Origin: JANMZR01 sp040385875
GTDB taxonomy: Bacteria; Bacteroidota; Bacteroidia; Cytophagales; Spirosomataceae
Assembly (NCBI GenBank): GCA_040385875.1
Contig: JAZKGO010000076.1
Span: 8,343-72,342 of the forward strand
Direction of reading: 5' to 3'
DNA length: 64,000 nucleotides
The translations under genes were made by a program, and so were the position numbers. This document shows positions 1-9,000 of this stretch, one piece after another (position 1 is the stretch's first letter; every line of letters starts with the position of its first letter). Under the pieces are notes generated by a model that worked only from the letters and a program-made list of their open reading frames with translations, ran no database searches and had not been told where the DNA came from.

Positions 1-249
1 CTGACTAGCTTCACTGCTTTCATAAAAAGTGCTTTGAGTACGATTTCTTTTTTAGATATTTTTTCCTCCATTTTTAAAGCGATTTGTTTTGGCTTTACTA
101 TTGGAGTAGCAGGTTGCTACCAGGGTTATAATGCCGAAAACGGCACCCAGGGTGTTGGCAAGGCCGCCAACTATGCGGTGGTATTTGCCATGTTTATCAT
201 TTTTGTGGAAGAAATGGTGATTGTACAGGTAGTAAATGCCATTCGTTAA
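1..249 (+). CDS. mlaE: MlaE-family ABC transporter permease, C-terminal part (cluster 1)
   Basis: The reading frame is open from the first base, so only the last 82 residues are seen and the true start lies outside the window. The fragment contains two hydrophobic stretches and a conserved GCYQGYNAENGTQGVGKAAN segment that closely matches the end of the full-length permease at 9710-10477. MlaE-type permeases sit in the inner membrane and, with an MlaF ATPase and an MlaD substrate-binding protein, move phospholipids between inner and outer membrane. The ATPase and MlaD genes follow directly, which supports the call. The direction of transport cannot be told from sequence. Confidence 0.9.
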   Translation: MTSFTAFIKSALSTISFLDIFSSIFKAICFGFTIGVAGCYQGYNAENGTQGVGKAANYAVVFAMFIIFVEEMVIVQVVNAIR

Positions 250-338
250 GGATTGATTTTAGACGAGCTCGTTCAATGAACTTTCAATAAAAAAACCAGA
301 GCCAATGATCAGTTTTGAAAATAAAATAAGAATTATTT

Positions 339-1130
339 ATGCCTGAAACGGAAACAAATATTCATCAAAATGAAACAGTAATTTCAATCAAAGACCTAAA
401 AAAGGCTTTTGGAAGCTTAACTGTTTTAGATGGGGTGAATCTGGAGATAGCAAAAGGGGAAAATATTGCCGTATTGGGTCGCTCAGGTGGAGGTAAGTCG
501 GTATTGATAAAAATCATTTCGGGCTTATTAAAACCTGATAGTGGATTGGTAAAAGTTTTTGATCAGGAAGTGGATAAAATTACCCCTATTGATTTGCAAA
601 AATTAAGACAAAAAATTGGTTTTTCTTTTCAAAGCAGTGCCTTGTATGACAGCATGACCGTGAGAGGCAATTTGGAATATCCCCTCACTAGAAACAAACG
701 ACATTTGACCACAAAGGAAGTAAATGAGGCGGTGTTGGAAGTGCTCAATCAGGTGGGTTTACCGCAAACCATTAATCAAATGCCTTCAGAACTTTCAGGT
801 GGGCAGCGAAAAAGAATTGGGATAGCTCGCACACTTATTTTGAAGCCAGAAATTATGCTCTATGACGAGCCCACTGCTGGCCTCGATCCGATTACCTGCA
901 TCGAAATAAATAATTTGATTAACAGTGTACAAAAACTCTACAATACCACCTCAATTATTATTACGCATGATCTCACTTGTGCAAAAATGACGGCTAATCG
1001 AGTGGCAGTTTTGTACAAGGGGAAGTTTTTAATCAACGGTAGCTTTGAGGAAGTTTTTCACTCAAAAGATCCTAACGTGAAAGCATTTTATGATTATAAT
1101 TTTATAAACGAAAATAATGAAACCAATTAA
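339..1130 (+). CDS. mlaF: MlaF-like ABC transporter ATP-binding protein (cluster 1)
   Basis: This 263-residue protein is a complete ABC ATPase. Walker A (GRSGGGKS) is at residues 47-54, the signature LSGGQRKR at about 152-159, Walker B (IMLYDEP) directly after it at about 172-178, and the H-loop ITHD follows. The YDSMTVRGNL segment after the Q-loop is typical of the Mla/Ttg2 lipid transporter ATPases. It should energise the permease encoded just upstream on the cytoplasmic face of the inner membrane. The gene overlaps the following mlaD by 14 nt, suggesting translational coupling. Assignment to the Mla family is firm; the lipid substrate is inferred. Confidence 0.93.
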   Translation: MPETETNIHQNETVISIKDLKKAFGSLTVLDGVNLEIAKGENIAVLGRSGGGKSVLIKIISGLLKPDSGLVKVFDQEVDKITPIDLQKLRQKIGFSFQSSALYDSMTVRGNLEYPLTRNKRHLTTKEVNEAVLEVLNQVGLPQTINQMPSELSGGQRKRIGIARTLILKPEIMLYDEPTAGLDPITCIEINNLINSVQKLYNTTSIIITHDLTCAKMTANRVAVLYKGKFLINGSFEEVFHSKDPNVKAFYDYNFINENNETN

Positions 1131-2121
1131 AAACAACCGGCCCGTAGTGGTGGGCATCTTTATATTTTTAGGATTAGTTATATTTGCCATCGCCATTTTC
1201 ACTTTGGGAGGCCAAAAAAAGACTTTTGTGAAAACATTCACTATCAATGCCATTTTTAATGATATTGCAGGCTTACAAGCCGGCGGTAATATTTGGTTTT
1301 CAGGAGTGAAAGTAGGGACTGTAAAGAAAATCAAGCTTTACGGCGACTCGCAAGTATTGGTATCGATGAATATTGAGAATGATTTGCAATCGCATATTAG
1401 AAAAGATTCAAGAGCAAAAATTGGCTCTGATGGCCTGATTGGCAATAAAATTGTAATTATATATGGAGGCAGCCCCACAAAACCTCAGATTGAAAAAAAC
1501 AATTTTCTTTCGGTTGAAAGTGCTACAAGTACTGATGACATGATGGCGACTTTACAAAGTAACAACAAAAATTTATTAGAAATCACCAATGATTTTAAAA
1601 GTATAAGTAAGAAAATTGACAGTGGGAAAGGTACTTTAGGCACTTTGTTAAACGATGCCACCATGGCCAATAAATTAAATGCTACGGTAGATCACCTTCA
1701 GGAAACGGTGGCCAACTTCCAAATGGTTTCCAATGATAGTAAAAAGGTGATGGCAAATCTGGAAGAATTTTCAGGTAAAATTAATAAAAAAGGTAATTCT
1801 ATTAACGATTTGGCCGCCGATACTGTGATCTATAATTCTGTAAAATCCAGTCTTAAAACTTTGCAAAATGCCACTTATTCAGTAAGCCAATTTTCGAATA
1901 ACTTAAAGAAAATGAGTGAAAACCTCAACCAGAAAGACAATGCAGTAGGAGTGCTATTGAATGATCCTGAAATGGGGAAATCATTAAAAGTAACCATGAA
2001 AAATTTAGAAACAAGTAGTAAAAAACTAGATGAAAATTTGGAAGCATTGCAACATAATATTTTTTTAAGGAGGTTTTTCAAGAAAAAAGAAAAAGAGGCA
2101 CAAGTTGAGAAAGTACAATAA
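1117..2121 (+). CDS. mlaD: MlaD/MCE-family periplasmic lipid-binding protein (cluster 1)
   Basis: A 334-residue protein with one N-terminal membrane helix (about residues 12-32) followed by an MCE domain; the stretch AGLQAGGNIWFSGVKVGTV is the usual start of that domain. The C-terminal half is predicted helical and holds repeated motifs around GTLGTLLND and AVGVLLNDPEMG, common in Bacteroidota MCE proteins, and ends in a lysine/glutamate-rich tail. MCE proteins form hexameric rings that bind lipids between the membranes. The ATG at 1117 lies inside the end of mlaF, giving a 14-nt overlap. No terminator is evident after it. Confidence 0.92.
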   Translation: MKPIKNNRPVVVGIFIFLGLVIFAIAIFTLGGQKKTFVKTFTINAIFNDIAGLQAGGNIWFSGVKVGTVKKIKLYGDSQVLVSMNIENDLQSHIRKDSRAKIGSDGLIGNKIVIIYGGSPTKPQIEKNNFLSVESATSTDDMMATLQSNNKNLLEITNDFKSISKKIDSGKGTLGTLLNDATMANKLNATVDHLQETVANFQMVSNDSKKVMANLEEFSGKINKKGNSINDLAADTVIYNSVKSSLKTLQNATYSVSQFSNNLKKMSENLNQKDNAVGVLLNDPEMGKSLKVTMKNLETSSKKLDENLEALQHNIFLRRFFKKKEKEAQVEKVQ

Positions 2122-2234
2122 TTGATTGAAAAGTTGGGCAAATAGGAAGGAATTGTTTAAGTCAGTTTTATATCCGTAATTTGGATTTGAATTATTGAAA
2201 CTCTGAAAAGGACTATTTATTAAGCAATATTTGA

Positions 2235-3323
2235 ATGATGATTATCTCAAACCTGTCCCTTCTAAAAAAAATTCTTTTGCTATTTTTGGTTATTGTTGGT
2301 ATCTATTTTGCCAAGCAATTTTTGATGCCTATTTGCATTGGGGGTATTTTGGCCACCATGTTTATTCCATTGTGTAATTGGTTGGAAAAAAGAAGGTTTC
2401 ACAAAGCTTTGGCGGCATTTATTTCTCTTTTGATGCTACTATTCGTTTTCGGAATACTGGTCTCTCTCATTAGTTGGAAAATCGCTGAACTGTTGAACGA
2501 TATTTCTATACTGAAACAGAAAGCCATTGAAATTTGGAATAATACCCAGGAATATATATTCAACCACTTAGGGGTTTCGGTTGAAAAACAATCCCAAATA
2601 TTAAAAGCAGAACAACCATCGATTGGCAATATTGTACAAATAGTGGCAAGCTCACTTACTACTTTATTGGCTAACATTATTTTTGTAATCGCTTATTTCT
2701 TCTTTTTACTCTATTCTCGTGCCCATATCAAGGCCTTTTTTATCAAACTTATTGAGCCTTCTCAAAGGAGTGAAATGGAAAAAATAGTAAGCAGTGCTAC
2801 TAAAGTTTCACAACAATACTTGTTGGGTCTTTCCAAAATGATTGTTTGCCTTTGGATAATGTATGGGATTGGATTTAGCTTATTAGGGGTTGAAAATGCA
2901 ATATTTTTTGCCATTCTATGTGGTTTATTAGAAATAGTGCCCTTTATAGGCAACATTACTGGCACCACGTTGACGGCACTTATATCAGCCTTGCATGGAG
3001 CCGATTTTTCCATCATATTGGGTATAGTGATTACCTACTTTGTAATCCAATTTATTCAAGGGTGGGTTTTGGAACCTCTTATTTTAGGCCCTCAAGTAAA
3101 AATCAATCCATTATTTACCATAATTGCCTTAGTGCTTGGGGAGATACTTTGGGGTATTCCCGGTATTATTTTGGCCATTCCAATGACTGCCATTATTAAA
3201 ATTATCTGCGACCATATAGAACAATTGAAACCTTATGGTTTTTTGATAGGTGAGCCTGAAACTGAGAAAAATGAAAATAGCATTGTTAAAAAAATAAAAG
3301 CTACTCTTCAAATTAATAAATAA
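2235..3323 (+). CDS. AI-2E family transporter (PerM/YdiK-like membrane protein)
   Basis: This 362-residue membrane protein has the usual layout of the AI-2E transporter family: two N-terminal helices (about 8-45), one near 60-80, a soluble segment, and a C-terminal bundle of about five helices from 150 on. The conserved segment GLLEIVPFIGNITG and the later PLILGPQVKINPLFTII region are family hallmarks. Family members have been linked to export of autoinducer-2, sodium/proton exchange or other small solutes, so the substrate here is open. Two ATG codons in tandem (2235 and 2238) are equally possible starts. The gene stands alone after the Mla cluster. Confidence 0.88.
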   Translation: MMIISNLSLLKKILLLFLVIVGIYFAKQFLMPICIGGILATMFIPLCNWLEKRRFHKALAAFISLLMLLFVFGILVSLISWKIAELLNDISILKQKAIEIWNNTQEYIFNHLGVSVEKQSQILKAEQPSIGNIVQIVASSLTTLLANIIFVIAYFFFLLYSRAHIKAFFIKLIEPSQRSEMEKIVSSATKVSQQYLLGLSKMIVCLWIMYGIGFSLLGVENAIFFAILCGLLEIVPFIGNITGTTLTALISALHGADFSIILGIVITYFVIQFIQGWVLEPLILGPQVKINPLFTIIALVLGEILWGIPGIILAIPMTAIIKIICDHIEQLKPYGFLIGEPETEKNENSIVKKIKATLQINK

Positions 3324-3364
3324 ATTTATCTATCAATAGCGTTTTGAGCCTCACAACCTGAACC

Positions 3365-3428
3365 TGTGAATTATGTAAAACTTCCAGAAATTATATAACA
3401 CTTGTCTTTTGAATAAAGCCAATCTTTG
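3365..3428 (+). promoter_or_regulatory. Shared three-part promoter element, copy A
   Basis: TGTGAATT (3365-3372), 17 nt, ATTATATAACA (3390-3400), 23 nt, CTTTG (3424-3428). The same three words with nearly the same spacing occur before the genes at 9001, 9710 and (minus strand) 13669. The ATG at 3472 lies 44 nt after CTTTG. CTTTG resembles the end of the Bacteroidota -7 element TAnnTTTG; the other two words may be activator or alternative sigma-factor sites. Confidence 0.6.
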
Positions 3429-3471
3429 TTCAACAAATAAAATAGACAACAAACCAAAAAAAATTAAATTT

Positions 3472-3738
3472 ATGGAAGCAATCAGACAGTTTAGAGTTTG
3501 GAATTATCAAATGGATAGATGGACCGATGGATTTGTGCATTCCTCCAGAGCCAAAAATGAAAGCATTAGAGAATTTACAAATTTCGATATATTAGGTAGA
3601 GTATTGATCATGAAAAATAGAACGGAATTTAGCGGACATGATTCGCCAAATTTTAGAATATGGCTCAATCAAGTGAAGGATAGAGAAGTCTCGATACTTT
3701 CACCTGGCTACAATGAATGGCTCAAAATTCAGAATTGA
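3472..3738 (+). CDS. Small protein of unknown function (88 aa)
   Basis: I do not recognise this family. The frame is open from a TTG at 3409, but the ATG at 3472 is preferred because it sits 44 nt after the CTTTG of the shared promoter element, the same distance as in the other three genes with this element. The 88-residue product has no signal peptide or membrane helix, is rich in Arg, Asn and aromatic residues, and looks like a small soluble cytoplasmic protein. It lies in single-gene context, convergent with the LytTR regulator gene. Its link to the second Mla cluster and small membrane proteins is through the promoter only. Confidence 0.65.
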   Translation: MEAIRQFRVWNYQMDRWTDGFVHSSRAKNESIREFTNFDILGRVLIMKNRTEFSGHDSPNFRIWLNQVKDREVSILSPGYNEWLKIQN

Positions 3739-3819
3739 TACTATTGGTACATTTAGGAAACTCTTAGACTATACGGTGTCATAAGCTAGGTAGAAGTGGC
3801 AAAGAAATGTACAAAAAAT

Positions 3820-4545
3820 CTAATGCTGTTTCAATTTTTCAGAAACCTCATGGCTATACAGTCGCCCAATGGGGAGTTCTTGCTCTGCTAAATGGATATG
3901 ATTGGGGGTAAAAGCTTTTATTTTATCAACCGCTACAATAAATGAGCGATGAATCCGAATAAAATTTGCCTCAGGCAACATCTCTTCCACCGAAGCCATG
4001 GTTTGTTTCACTATCAATATTTTAGGGGGTTGGTTAATAAATATTTTGATATAGTCTTTCAAGCTTTCAATATAAAGTATTTCATTGGTAAGCACCTTCA
4101 CCATTTTTCTGTCCACTCTAAAATATAAAAAGGCTTCAGTATTAGGCTGGTAATTTTTTACTTCTAAAATTGGGTTGTTCAATTTCATCACCTTGGCGAT
4201 TGCCTTAAAAAATCGCTCGAATGAAATCGGTTTCATTAAATAGTCGACAGCATCCAGCTCAAATGCCTCCAATGCATAATCACGATAGGCAGTAGTGAAG
4301 ATCACTTTTGGTGGATTTTTAAGAGTTCTTAAAAAGTCAGTTCCCAATAGTTGGGGCATTTTTATATCCAAAAAAACCAAATCGATTGGGTTGTTTTGCA
4401 GAATATTAAATGCTTGGATGGCATTTTGGCATTGCCCTACAATTTCCAAATTGTCAATTGAATGAATATAGGATTCCAGTACCTCCAAAGCGGGAGGTTC
4501 ATCATCTACCAAAAGGCATCTAATTTTTTGTGGGTTAATATTCAT
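3820..4545 (-). CDS. LytTR-family response regulator
   Basis: A 241-residue two-domain regulator. The N-terminal receiver domain has the acidic pair DD at about 14-15, the phospho-acceptor Asp at about 60 (VFLDIKMP), the Thr in FTTAY and the conserved Lys in LMKP near 105. A LytTR DNA-binding domain covers about residues 137-238 (FRVDRKMVKVLTNEILYIES onward). It should be phosphorylated by a LytS-type kinase and bind promoter DNA through the LytTR beta fold. Two LytS-like genes lie immediately upstream on the same strand (20-nt gap), so the three form an operon-like group. Targets are unknown. Confidence 0.95.
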   Translation of the reverse strand: MNINPQKIRCLLVDDEPPALEVLESYIHSIDNLEIVGQCQNAIQAFNILQNNPIDLVFLDIKMPQLLGTDFLRTLKNPPKVIFTTAYRDYALEAFELDAVDYLMKPISFERFFKAIAKVMKLNNPILEVKNYQPNTEAFLYFRVDRKMVKVLTNEILYIESLKDYIKIFINQPPKILIVKQTMASVEEMLPEANFIRIHRSFIVAVDKIKAFTPNHIHLAEQELPIGRLYSHEVSEKLKQH

Positions 4546-4565
4546 TTTTTTATTTCAATTTAGTA

Positions 4566-5639
4566 TTAAGTAGCTGATAGTTCCAAATTTGGAATCAACT
4601 TCAAATGTAAATTTATTACAAAGAAATCTTCTTCGGAGGTAGTTTTGAACTCATATTGGTTGGGATAAATATGTTTTAAATATTTTTTAACATTTTCTAA
4701 ATAGCTATCTTCCTCAACGCTCTCTTGGGTATTTTGACTGTACACAACTTTAAAATTTAATAATGAATGATGAACAGATAAATCTAAACTTAGCCATTTG
4801 ACAGTATTTTTATTGTCAATATCCATATTTTGAAAGGCGGACTCTATGATTGGGAACAGCAGTAAAGGAGCAATTTTCGTGGTTTCAATATCGCCTGTGA
4901 AATTCAATGATACCTCCAAATTCCCAAGGTACTGAATTTTTTCTAGATAAATAAAATCATTTAACATTTCAATTTCCTTTTCCAATGAAACCAATTCGGT
5001 TTGGCTTTCATAAAGCAGATAACTTAACAAATGAGAAAATTTCATCACGACTGTAGAAGTTAATTTTGATTTCTCCTTGGTTAAAACATGTAAATTATCC
5101 AATGTTTTAAACAAAAATTCTGGATGAAGTTGGGCTTTTAAAAGCTTTATCTCCGCTTCAATTTTCTCTTTGGCCAATTTTTTATTGAGCTTTTGTTTTT
5201 CGTTCCAAAACTCAAAAAGCTTAATAGCTCCAGCAATGAAAGCTACCAAAAAGGCATAATATTCAAAGCTAGAAAAATAGTTGCTTTTTATGAGAGACCA
5301 ACCAAATTTACAATCGCAAGGTTCGCCAAAAAGCTTTGGTACTAAAATGGCTATTTTTATTGCAGTGAATACATCATTTAAAAAAGCCGAAACCATTACC
5401 CAAAGCAACAGAAGTGCACTAAATGTTACATACTTTTTTTTCAATAAATACCTTGGAATCAAAAAATAAATAAGGCAATAGGTTGAAAGCATATGGATGG
5501 GTAAAATCCATATTATCCAGATTGCTGAATCAGTAAAGTCGCCATTTAAGTTAGGTATTTGGATAAACAAATAGAATGCAATGGCGGATAACCAAAATAA
5601 AAAATGCCTTTGAAAGCGATTATTGAGGAGATTTATCAT
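4566..5639 (-). CDS. Degenerate LytS-like histidine kinase (probable pseudokinase)
   Basis: This 357-residue protein has four N-terminal membrane helices, a linker helix and a His_kinase-type C-terminal half, aligned end to end with its neighbour at 5639-6790. However, the phospho-acceptor motif reads HPEFLFKTLDN (His at 172) instead of HPHFLFNTLNN, the N-box ENAFKHG is ESAFQNM, and the glycine-rich ATP-lid motif GGIGLKN is replaced by DSYLEN. ATP binding is therefore doubtful although the histidine remains. Its ATG overlaps the stop codon of the upstream kinase (TAATG), so the pair is probably translated together. I infer a sensor or scaffold partner that heterodimerises with the intact kinase. 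Confidence 0.88.
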   Translation of the reverse strand: MINLLNNRFQRHFLFWLSAIAFYLFIQIPNLNGDFTDSAIWIIWILPIHMLSTYCLIYFLIPRYLLKKKYVTFSALLLLWVMVSAFLNDVFTAIKIAILVPKLFGEPCDCKFGWSLIKSNYFSSFEYYAFLVAFIAGAIKLFEFWNEKQKLNKKLAKEKIEAEIKLLKAQLHPEFLFKTLDNLHVLTKEKSKLTSTVVMKFSHLLSYLLYESQTELVSLEKEIEMLNDFIYLEKIQYLGNLEVSLNFTGDIETTKIAPLLLFPIIESAFQNMDIDNKNTVKWLSLDLSVHHSLLNFKVVYSQNTQESVEEDSYLENVKKYLKHIYPNQYEFKTTSEEDFFVINLHLKLIPNLELSAT

Positions 5640-6790
5640 TATGCTTCAATCATTTTACTCTGTTTAACAGTCTCTGAAGTAGTCAGAGGAAGTTTCATTT
5701 CTATCGAAAAAATATCTTTATCTGACTTAATTTCAAGTGAATACTTGTATCCATACAATAATTGTAATCGCTTTTCAACGTTTTTCAGGCCAATACCGCC
5801 CAATTTGTTGCTATTGGTTTTTTTATTTTTCATAAAATTGTTAACTATATAGAAGGCCAATTCATTTCCTTGTACCACAATTCTGATATTTATTTGAGCA
5901 ATGCCTATTACCTCTGCGGAGCCATGTTTAAATGCATTTTCTAAAAATGGGAGCATCAATAATGGAGCGATTTTTTTGTGATTTACTTCACCTTCCACCA
6001 GACAGATTACATTCAACCGTTTTCCATATCTTAATTTTTCCAATTCAATATAATTATTCAACATTTCAATTTCTCGTTTCAGCCAAATATTGGGGGCATT
6101 GCATTCTTGAAGCATATATTTTAGTAAATCTGACAGCTTCTCCACTACTTCGGGAGCTTTATTTGACTGCTTTAAAGTAAGAGCATACAAATTATTTAAG
6201 GTATTAAATAAAAAATGTGGATGGATTTGAGATTTTAAAAGTTGTAATTCAGCCGTGACATTTTCTTGCATAAGCTGTCGGTTTGCTTGCTCCTTTTGAT
6301 ACCAATGTCTAAAAAATTTAATGATTGCAGCAAAGCCAGTAATGGTGAGCATTAAAAAATAATTGTTAGCCGTAAAGACTTGTTGGAAGGAGGGAAAAAT
6401 CTGGAAACGGCCTGTCCTAAAAGGAACAAGCACAAAATACCTAAATGCATAGACAAATAAAAGTGCGCTCACTAGAAAAATGACCAAACTGTAAAGAAAA
6501 TTTTTAGTTTTTCCGAGCCATAAATCAGGTAAAACATAATAAAGGAAGGAATATGTAATGAGCATCTGTGGTAATAGAAATAATGTATTGGTTTGCATGA
6601 CTAAACTAATGCTGGACCCTTTAGATGCCGTAATAAGCATGAAGAAAGGAAAAATTAGCAAAAAGGCGGCCCAGAAAATTACATGCAATAGCAACCTCTT
6701 TTTTGAAAAAGAAATAAGCTTTTGTTTTAAACTGAACGGAACTAGATGGCTACTATTTAGTATCAATTTCTGGATTTTTATAAATGGCAA
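5639..6790 (-). CDS. LytS-like sensor histidine kinase
   Basis: A 383-residue membrane kinase with four predicted N-terminal helices, a coiled-coil linker and an intact His_kinase domain: HPHFLFNTLNN with the histidine at about 190, N-box PFLENAFKHG, and G-box GGIGLKNVEKRL. It should phosphorylate the LytTR regulator at 3820-4545. The start is uncertain: there is no upstream ATG before an in-frame stop, and the listed TTG at 6788-6790 precedes the first membrane helix at a sensible distance. The gene leads the three-gene minus-strand group and overlaps the degenerate kinase by one base (TAATG). Confidence 0.92.
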   Translation of the reverse strand: MPFIKIQKLILNSSHLVPFSLKQKLISFSKKRLLLHVIFWAAFLLIFPFFMLITASKGSSISLVMQTNTLFLLPQMLITYSFLYYVLPDLWLGKTKNFLYSLVIFLVSALLFVYAFRYFVLVPFRTGRFQIFPSFQQVFTANNYFLMLTITGFAAIIKFFRHWYQKEQANRQLMQENVTAELQLLKSQIHPHFLFNTLNNLYALTLKQSNKAPEVVEKLSDLLKYMLQECNAPNIWLKREIEMLNNYIELEKLRYGKRLNVICLVEGEVNHKKIAPLLMLPFLENAFKHGSAEVIGIAQINIRIVVQGNELAFYIVNNFMKNKKTNSNKLGGIGLKNVEKRLQLLYGYKYSLEIKSDKDIFSIEMKLPLTTSETVKQSKMIEA

Positions 6791-7098
6791 AAATATTAAA
6801 GTTTCAGTTTTAATAAAGAAATAAGCTGCTGAAATTCAATGATTTAAGAATAAAAATTTTGAAAATATAGGTTAAATTAAAAAAAACTTAACAAAATGTT
6901 TCCTTCGTTTCAAAATTGTTGCCGAACTACAGCCTTTTGTCGTCAAACGCCATTTATAGTCAGTTATAAGTTGTATATCTCTCCTGAAATCAATTTAGTC
7001 TATAATTTTTTATCAATGTTTTTAAATCAATTATTTTGGTATAAGTAATTAAATATTTTAATCGAGCATAGTATCGATGATTTATTTTCAAAATTTCA
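6791..7098. other. AT-rich intergenic region between divergent genes
   Basis: This stretch separates the minus-strand kinase operon from the plus-strand genes and must hold both promoters. I see no hairpin, repeat or recognisable operator; several TTTG words occur but none in a convincing TAnnTTTG context. Confidence 0.5.
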
Positions 7099-7278
7099 AT
7101 GAATCTTAAAAAAAACAGGAAATATATGAACCACTTTTTTGAACATACCCTCATAAACTACCCACTCAGCTATTACCTATTATATGGGATAGTATTTATA
7201 TTATCCCTTTTCAACAAATTTATCTGTACTTATTTAAATTCAAAATCATTCAGAATATTTCTAAATGATAGCTATTAA
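7099..7278 (+). CDS. Possible small ORF, 59 aa, one hydrophobic helix
   Basis: A short frame with ATG at 7099 (or in frame at 7126) ends 11 nt before the haloperoxidase-like gene. The predicted peptide has one hydrophobic stretch (about LSYYLLYGIVFILSLF) flanked by polar residues, so it could be a small membrane protein. Nothing about it is recognisable and the region is AT-rich, so it may be chance. The tight spacing to the next gene is the only positive sign. Confidence 0.25.
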   Translation: MNLKKNRKYMNHFFEHTLINYPLSYYLLYGIVFILSLFNKFICTYLNSKSFRIFLNDSY

Positions 7279-7289
7279 ATTCTATTAAA

Positions 7290-8660
7290 ATGAAAAAACT
7301 CCTCTCTTTCTTCCTGATCATCACAACATTATCAATTTTTAATAGTTGTGAAAAAGCCAATTTTTTGGAATCAAAATACAAAGAGCAATCTGGTTTTCCC
7401 AAACCAAATGCATCATTACAATTGAATGGTCATTTAAAGCAAACTAAAACCTATTCGTCTGAGGTAGTAACTAGTTGGCTTAATATGCAATTGAACATGC
7501 TACGAGTACCCTTGGAGGCGGGTACAGGCAGTCAGGCATCCGAGCGTTGTCAGGCATATTGTGGTATAGCCACTTATGAAGCAGTAGTAAATGGCATGCC
7601 CGCTCATCAATCTTTATACGGTCAATTAACAGACTTCCCACAAATGCCATCCACCGAACCAGGGAAGGCTTATCATTGGGCTGCAAGTGCCAATGCAGCT
7701 TTAGCTGAAATGAACCGCAAGCTTTTTCCAACCACGTCCCTCACCAATAAGACTGCTATGGATAATTTGGAAAGTACTTTAGAGGCAACTTATGCAAGTG
7801 AGGTGGACGCTGCTACATTAGATCGTTCTATTGCTTTTGGCAAGGAAGTAGCCTCAAGAGTTTTTGCATGGGCTGCTACTGACGGATCTGCAAATGTAAA
7901 TCCACCTTATGTGGCACCAGTTGGTCTCGGCTTTTGGGTGCCTACTGCACCCTCACCAGCAGTAAATCCTTATGCTTATCAACGAAGGTTACTTGTGCCA
8001 GATGTTGCCAACGGGACTGCATTAGTTCCACCACCCGATTATGATGCAATCCCATTGACTCCATTCTATGAGATGGTCAAAGAAGTATATGACAAGTCTT
8101 TAGTATTGACTCCTGCTGAGATCGAAGCCGTAGTTTATTTTAGAGATGCTCCCGGCTATCCTGGGGGCGGGGCTTTTGTCTCCATACTTTCTCAGGTACT
8201 TGACAAGGCACAGCCAACGCTAGACATTGCTGCTTTAGCTTATGTAAAAGTTGGTTTAGCACAACATGATGCCACCATTATTTTGTTTACAAATAAATAT
8301 AATTATAAGCTAATTCGCCCCATCACTTATATACGTAATGAAATGGGATTTCCTTTATGGTCACCGACAATACCCACGCCAAATCACCCTGAATTTCCTT
8401 CAGGCCATGCTGTGAGTAATTCTTCCATTATTGTAATGCTCAATGACATGTTTGGCACCAACTTCCCGTTAACCTTACATACCTATGATTATTTGCCTCT
8501 TCCACCACGGAGTTATAATTCATTTAATGAAATGGGTCAGGAAATGAGCAATAGTAGGTTTTGGGGAGGCTTACATTATAGAGAAACTTGCGAAAAAAGT
8601 GAGGTGCAAGGCAGAAAAGTGGGAGAAAATATTTTGAACAAAATTAAGTTTTTAAAGTAA
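7290..8660 (+). CDS. Vanadium-dependent haloperoxidase / PAP2-superfamily lipoprotein
   Basis: This 456-residue protein starts with a lipoprotein signal (IFNSC, lipobox Cys near 20), so it should be membrane-anchored outside the cytoplasm. The C-terminal third holds the three phosphate/vanadate-binding motifs of the superfamily: K336-x6-R343-P344, P370-S-G-H373, and S-R424-x4-H429. These residues hold vanadate in haloperoxidases or phosphate in PAP2 phosphatases. The long N-terminal alpha-helical part resembles vanadium haloperoxidases rather than short PAP2 enzymes. After H429 comes Y-R-E where many members have an Asp-containing motif. Substrate and whether it oxidises halides are unknown. 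A strong terminator follows. Confidence 0.85.
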   Translation: MKKLLSFFLIITTLSIFNSCEKANFLESKYKEQSGFPKPNASLQLNGHLKQTKTYSSEVVTSWLNMQLNMLRVPLEAGTGSQASERCQAYCGIATYEAVVNGMPAHQSLYGQLTDFPQMPSTEPGKAYHWAASANAALAEMNRKLFPTTSLTNKTAMDNLESTLEATYASEVDAATLDRSIAFGKEVASRVFAWAATDGSANVNPPYVAPVGLGFWVPTAPSPAVNPYAYQRRLLVPDVANGTALVPPPDYDAIPLTPFYEMVKEVYDKSLVLTPAEIEAVVYFRDAPGYPGGGAFVSILSQVLDKAQPTLDIAALAYVKVGLAQHDATIILFTNKYNYKLIRPITYIRNEMGFPLWSPTIPTPNHPEFPSGHAVSNSSIIVMLNDMFGTNFPLTLHTYDYLPLPPRSYNSFNEMGQEMSNSRFWGGLHYRETCEKSEVQGRKVGENILNKIKFLK

Positions 8661-8665
8661 AAAGC

Positions 8666-8705
8666 ATTAACCGATTGGCCTGATACATCAGGCCAATCGG
8701 TTAAT
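8666..8705 (+). terminator. Strong hairpin terminator after the haloperoxidase-like gene
   Basis: A perfect 19-bp stem (8666-8684 with 8687-8705, core CCGATTGGCCTGAT) with a 2-nt loop is followed by TTTTAA. It starts five bases after the stop codon. Confidence 0.85.
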
Positions 8706-8897
8706 TTTAACAACCTTGCTAAATATCAGTAGCCTCATTTAATATTCTGATTATAAAGTTTTTATACCCAATTATCCGCATTGAGCTCCAATTTAGTTCG
8801 CCACATTTCTTTAGCACTCCTTTAAAATAATTCGAATTAAAACACTAGTACTGGATTTTCAAAATAGGCCATTAGGCCTTGTTCTATCATTTCAATG

Positions 8898-8961
8898 TGT
8901 GAATTATGAAATTCATTCCAAAAATTGTATAACAGATTCTATTGCTTCTGACTCACCTTTG
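8898..8961 (+). promoter_or_regulatory. Shared three-part promoter element, copy B
   Basis: TGTGAATT (8898-8905), 18 nt, ATTGTATAACA (8924-8934), 22 nt, CTTTG (8957-8961). The start codon at 9001 lies 40 nt after CTTTG. Apart from this and the terminator above, I see nothing else in the 340-nt gap between genes. Confidence 0.65.
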
Positions 8962-9000
8962 TAAAAGTTATTATTACTCACAATTTTAAAATTAACAATA

